From NCBI GenBank assembly GCA_015063165.1, contig SUSZ01000001.1:62001-126000 (forward strand): 64,000 bases of DNA, written 5' to 3'. The translations under genes and the position numbers were made by a program. Each line of letters starts with the position of its first letter. Within the stretch, counting starts at the first letter, position 1. Under the pieces are notes generated by a model. That model ran no database searches. It was not told the DNA's origin and saw only the letters and a list, made by a program, of their open reading frames with translations. Source of the stretch: Thermoplasmata archaeon. Its GTDB lineage: Archaea > Thermoplasmatota > Thermoplasmata > Methanomassiliicoccales > Methanomethylophilaceae. This document shows, one piece after another, positions 61,081 to 64,000 of this stretch.

Positions 61081-62226
61081 TCACCACGCGCTGTTACCCT
61101 TCCTTACGAGCAGCCAGATGAAGGTAGGCCCTCCGATGAACGCCATGACGACTCCGACTGGGAGCACGGCGGGGTCAAGGACCGCTCTTCCGAGAAGATC
61201 GCATACGACCATCAGCATAGCTCCGAACAGAGCCGATGCAGGTATCAGGTATCTGTTGTCCGCTCCAATGAATATCCTCACGATGTGGGGAGTCACGAGT
61301 CCCACAAATCCGATGACTCCGGTAAAGCTCACGATTCCAGCGCAAACGAGTCCGGTAACAGCAAGAAGGAACACCCTGAGCCTATGGGGATTTATTCCCA
61401 GAGCCTTAGCGTTCTCGTCGCCGGTAGCTAGGACATTCAGCTTTCCGGAGAGCAACTGTATCACTATAGTGCCGATTATCACTATAGCGGCCATATAGGG
61501 TATGTTGTCCCAGGTGACCTTGGCCAGGCTTCCGACCTGCCACTGATATATGGCAGCCAAATCCTCCGGAGAAGACCATAGCATGAAGACAGTGGTCAAG
61601 GCGTTGAAGATGTACATCAGGCCTATCCCGAACATAATCATCACGGTAGGTGAAGAGGCCGACCTGTGCTTGGAAAGCAAAATGATGGCAAGTATGGGCA
61701 GCATGGAGAATACGAACGCCAGGATTACTGTGGGAGTGCTGTTAACCACAGACAGACCCATAGTTACCGCCAGGGTCGCACCGAACGATGCTCCGGACGA
61801 CACACCGGTGGTGTAGGAATCCGCAAGAGGATTGCGAAGTACGGACTGAAGAACGGCACCGCACACGGCCAGACCCACTCCGCCGAAGATGCCTGCGACG
61901 ATTCTGGGCGCCCTGACGTTTACGATAATGAAATCCATTCCGGTATTCTGAATGTTGCCGGTAATGTGATTCCAGATAGTGATGTACGTGTCAGCGAAAC
62001 TGATGTCAAGAGGCCCATAGGCGATGGCATAGCCTGCTGCCACTATAGTGATAACCACACAGAGCACTATGAAGAACAGACGCCTGCGGATAGTGCGGTG
62101 GTAATCCGCCATATGCTTGCGATATCCCTCCGAGTCCCCCTCGTCTGTCTTGGACCATTCATGGACCATTCTGGACATAGGTTTAGCTATCAAAGGGTCT
62201 TCTTCTACATTATCAATGAATTTCAT
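61081..62226 (-). CDS. FecCD/BtuC-type ABC transporter permease
   Basis: VRAPRIVAGIFGGVGLAVCGAVLQSVLRNPLADSYTTGVSSGASFGA; GFVGLVTPHIVRIFIGADNRYLIP; start MKFIDNVEED at 62226. Confidence 0.92.
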   Translation of the reverse strand: MKFIDNVEEDPLIAKPMSRMVHEWSKTDEGDSEGYRKHMADYHRTIRRRLFFIVLCVVITIVAAGYAIAYGPLDISFADTYITIWNHITGNIQNTGMDFIIVNVRAPRIVAGIFGGVGLAVCGAVLQSVLRNPLADSYTTGVSSGASFGATLAVTMGLSVVNSTPTVILAFVFSMLPILAIILLSKHRSASSPTVMIMFGIGLMYIFNALTTVFMLWSSPEDLAAIYQWQVGSLAKVTWDNIPYMAAIVIIGTIVIQLLSGKLNVLATGDENAKALGINPHRLRVFLLAVTGLVCAGIVSFTGVIGFVGLVTPHIVRIFIGADNRYLIPASALFGAMLMVVCDLLGRAVLDPAVLPVGVVMAFIGGPTFIWLLVRKGNSAW

Positions 62227-62246
62227 GTTATTCCTTGAACGATTGC

Positions 62247-62264
62247 GCCCCTCCGAAGAGGGGC
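62247..62264 (-). promoter_or_regulatory. Stable intercistronic hairpin (cUUCGg tetraloop) between substrate-binding protein and permease genes
   Basis: Minus strand GCCCCTC-TTCG-GAGGGGC. Confidence 0.6.
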
Positions 62265-62273
62265 AGGGTTTGT

Positions 62274-64000
62274 TCATGCGACAATGAACGGGGCGTTAAT
62301 TGTCTTCTTAATGCTGTCCACGGTATAGTTGCCGCCAAGGAAGTTGTTGTAGTAGTACACAAGATCCTCCCAGGCGCTCTCCTCGCTATAGCTGTCGGTT
62401 CCGTACACATAGGTAGACAGGATCGGAAGCAGCGATATGCTCGAAGCTCCGCCGATGACGCTGAACGACACACCGATAATCTGGCCATCGTATCCGGCGC
62501 TTCTGAACCATCCAGCAATCTTATTCACGGTAGCGATGTAGTCTTCGTAGGTGTTGACCGAAACGGCCTCGACAAATATGACATCGGGATCGTACCTCAG
62601 GATATTCTCGACGGACAGTCCGGTGATGTATCCCTCGGATCCGAGAGGATAGGCGTTGGTCATCTTGAGGTTGACAACGGTAGCCACGTCAGCGTAGTTC
62701 TCGAGTCCGGTGGACATGGTGTCCATTCCGAGGTCGGAAGGCGAGTTGCAGGAGTGAGAGGTGAGCAGAATGTAGCTCTTCTCCTCTCCGGCGGAGATTC
62801 CAGCAGTAGCCTTGTTGAGAATCTCGTTGATGTTGTCCATGTAATCGAGATACTGCTGGTACTTCTCGTTGTCGAAGCAGTTCATGAGCGCACCGATTGT
62901 GATAGTAGCGGCGATTCCCTCGATTCCGTTGATCCATCTGGCCTCATGGAGCTTGATCTGGTCGATCGGGAACGAGGAATAACCGGACTTCACCTTCTGG
63001 TCGAAGGTGGCATCGTACACATATCCTCCCTGTCCCATCACGACGGTGGCTCCGGAAGCCACTACCTTCTCGTAGTCGAAGGGATAGCTCCCGAGCCTGG
63101 TCCACTTGGACGCGCCGGGATATACGGACTCGTCGTAGTCCCCGTCGAGGGTGGCTGCGATCAGGTCGTACTTTCCAAGGATCTTCAGAAGGTCGGCGTC
63201 CATCGCACCTCCGATGGCGATCTTTCCTGTGAGCGGGAAGGTGATCTTCACGGTCTCGAGCAGATCGTTGACATAGAACATGGGGGCGGTGTCCCTGTTG
63301 AGGAAGCACCTGAGCAGATCCACGTCCTCCGGGGTGATCTTGCCGTCGGCGTTGGTGTCGGCCAGAGGGTTCTTCGTCTTGTCCCAGGTGGCCTTTCCGT
63401 CGACATAGCTCTGGACGAGCCTGATGTCGCTCTCGTCGAGGAACACGTCGTTGTTGGCGTTTCCGAACACGAGAAGCTTGGTGTTGACCGAGCTGACGGT
63501 GGCCTTTCCGGAGTTGGCGGTGAGACAGGAGAACGGATCGTCGACCGACTGAGTCGAAGTCGTGACTATAAAAGGAGCTATGATCGTCTTCTTGATGGAT
63601 TCAACGGTGTAGTCCTCTCCCAGGAAGGTGTTATAGTAATAGACTAGGTCTCTCCAAGCGCTGCTCTCGCTATAGTCTGCAGTTCCGTAGACATATGTGG
63701 AGAGGATGGGAAGCAGAGCGATACTGGATGCTCCTCCCATGACGTTGAAGGAGGTTCCGATGATCTTTCCGTCATAGCCGGCGCTTGTGAACCATGCGGC
63801 GATCTTGTTGACGGTAGCCACATAGTCGTCGTAATTGTTGACCGAGACGGCCTCGACGAAGAGAACATCTGGGTCGTACTTCAGGATGTTCTCGACGGAC
63901 AATCCGGTGATATATCCCTCGGGTCCGATGGGGTAGGCGTTGGTCATCTTGAGGTTGACGACCGTCGCGACATCCGCGTAGTTTTCGAGTCCGGTGGACA
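62274..64000 (-). CDS. ABC substrate-binding protein (FepB/BtuF-like) with tandem duplicated domains and dockerin-like segment; 5' end beyond window
   Basis: Repeats STGLENYADVATVVNLKMTNAYPxGxEGYITGLSVENILxYDPDVxFVEAVSVN ~428 aa apart; FGNANNDVFLDESDIRLVQSYVDG...ADTNADGKITPEDVDLLRCFLN. Confidence 0.85.
   Translation of the reverse strand, partial: STGLENYADVATVVNLKMTNAYPIGPEGYITGLSVENILKYDPDVLFVEAVSVNNYDDYVATVNKIAAWFTSAGYDGKIIGTSFNVMGGASSIALLPILSTYVYGTADYSESSAWRDLVYYYNTFLGEDYTVESIKKTIIAPFIVTTSTQSVDDPFSCLTANSGKATVSSVNTKLLVFGNANNDVFLDESDIRLVQSYVDGKATWDKTKNPLADTNADGKITPEDVDLLRCFLNRDTAPMFYVNDLLETVKITFPLTGKIAIGGAMDADLLKILGKYDLIAATLDGDYDESVYPGASKWTRLGSYPFDYEKVVASGATVVMGQGGYVYDATFDQKVKSGYSSFPIDQIKLHEARWINGIEGIAATITIGALMNCFDNEKYQQYLDYMDNINEILNKATAGISAGEEKSYILLTSHSCNSPSDLGMDTMSTGLENYADVATVVNLKMTNAYPLGSEGYITGLSVENILRYDPDVIFVEAVSVNTYEDYIATVNKIAGWFRSAGYDGQIIGVSFSVIGGASSISLLPILSTYVYGTDSYSEESAWEDLVYYYNNFLGGNYTVDSIKKTINAPFIVA

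Overview
The window is a methanogen chromosome segment. Gene content (pyrrolysine-type MtmB, mcrBDGA separated from mcrC, methylated-compound:CoM methyltransferase) points to the H2-dependent methylotrophic Methanomassiliicoccales; I do not claim a species. From left to right it contains: an archaeal RNase P RNA; a YcaO (McrA thioamidation-like) gene; a pyrrolysine-containing monomethylamine methyltransferase mtmB with an in-frame UAG at codon 202, plus its corrinoid protein; a 917-aa FAD-linked oxidase with an internal tandem duplication; a methanogenesis-marker operon (mmp7-17-15-5-6-3-mcrC-atwA); four paralogous [4Fe-4S]/FrhB/polysaccharide-pyruvyl-transferase fusion genes in alternating orientation; mcrBDGA plus a DUF2098 gene; an MtaA/MtbA-type methyltransferase; a DUF4198-CooC-CooT nickel-type cluster; a ~2,890-aa secreted, membrane-anchored repeat protein apparently coupled to an MFS permease; a ChlI/ChlD/CobN chelatase operon; and two FecCD-type ABC systems, with a tandem-domain SAM methyltransferase and a duplicated substrate-binding protein carrying a dockerin-like segment. 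The best candidates for undescribed biology are the alternating fusion array, the giant repeat protein, a pseudoknotted candidate ncRNA between mtmC and mtmB, and the metal/tetrapyrrole uptake neighbourhood at the right end. All identifications are by eye from the sequence; no database search was run.
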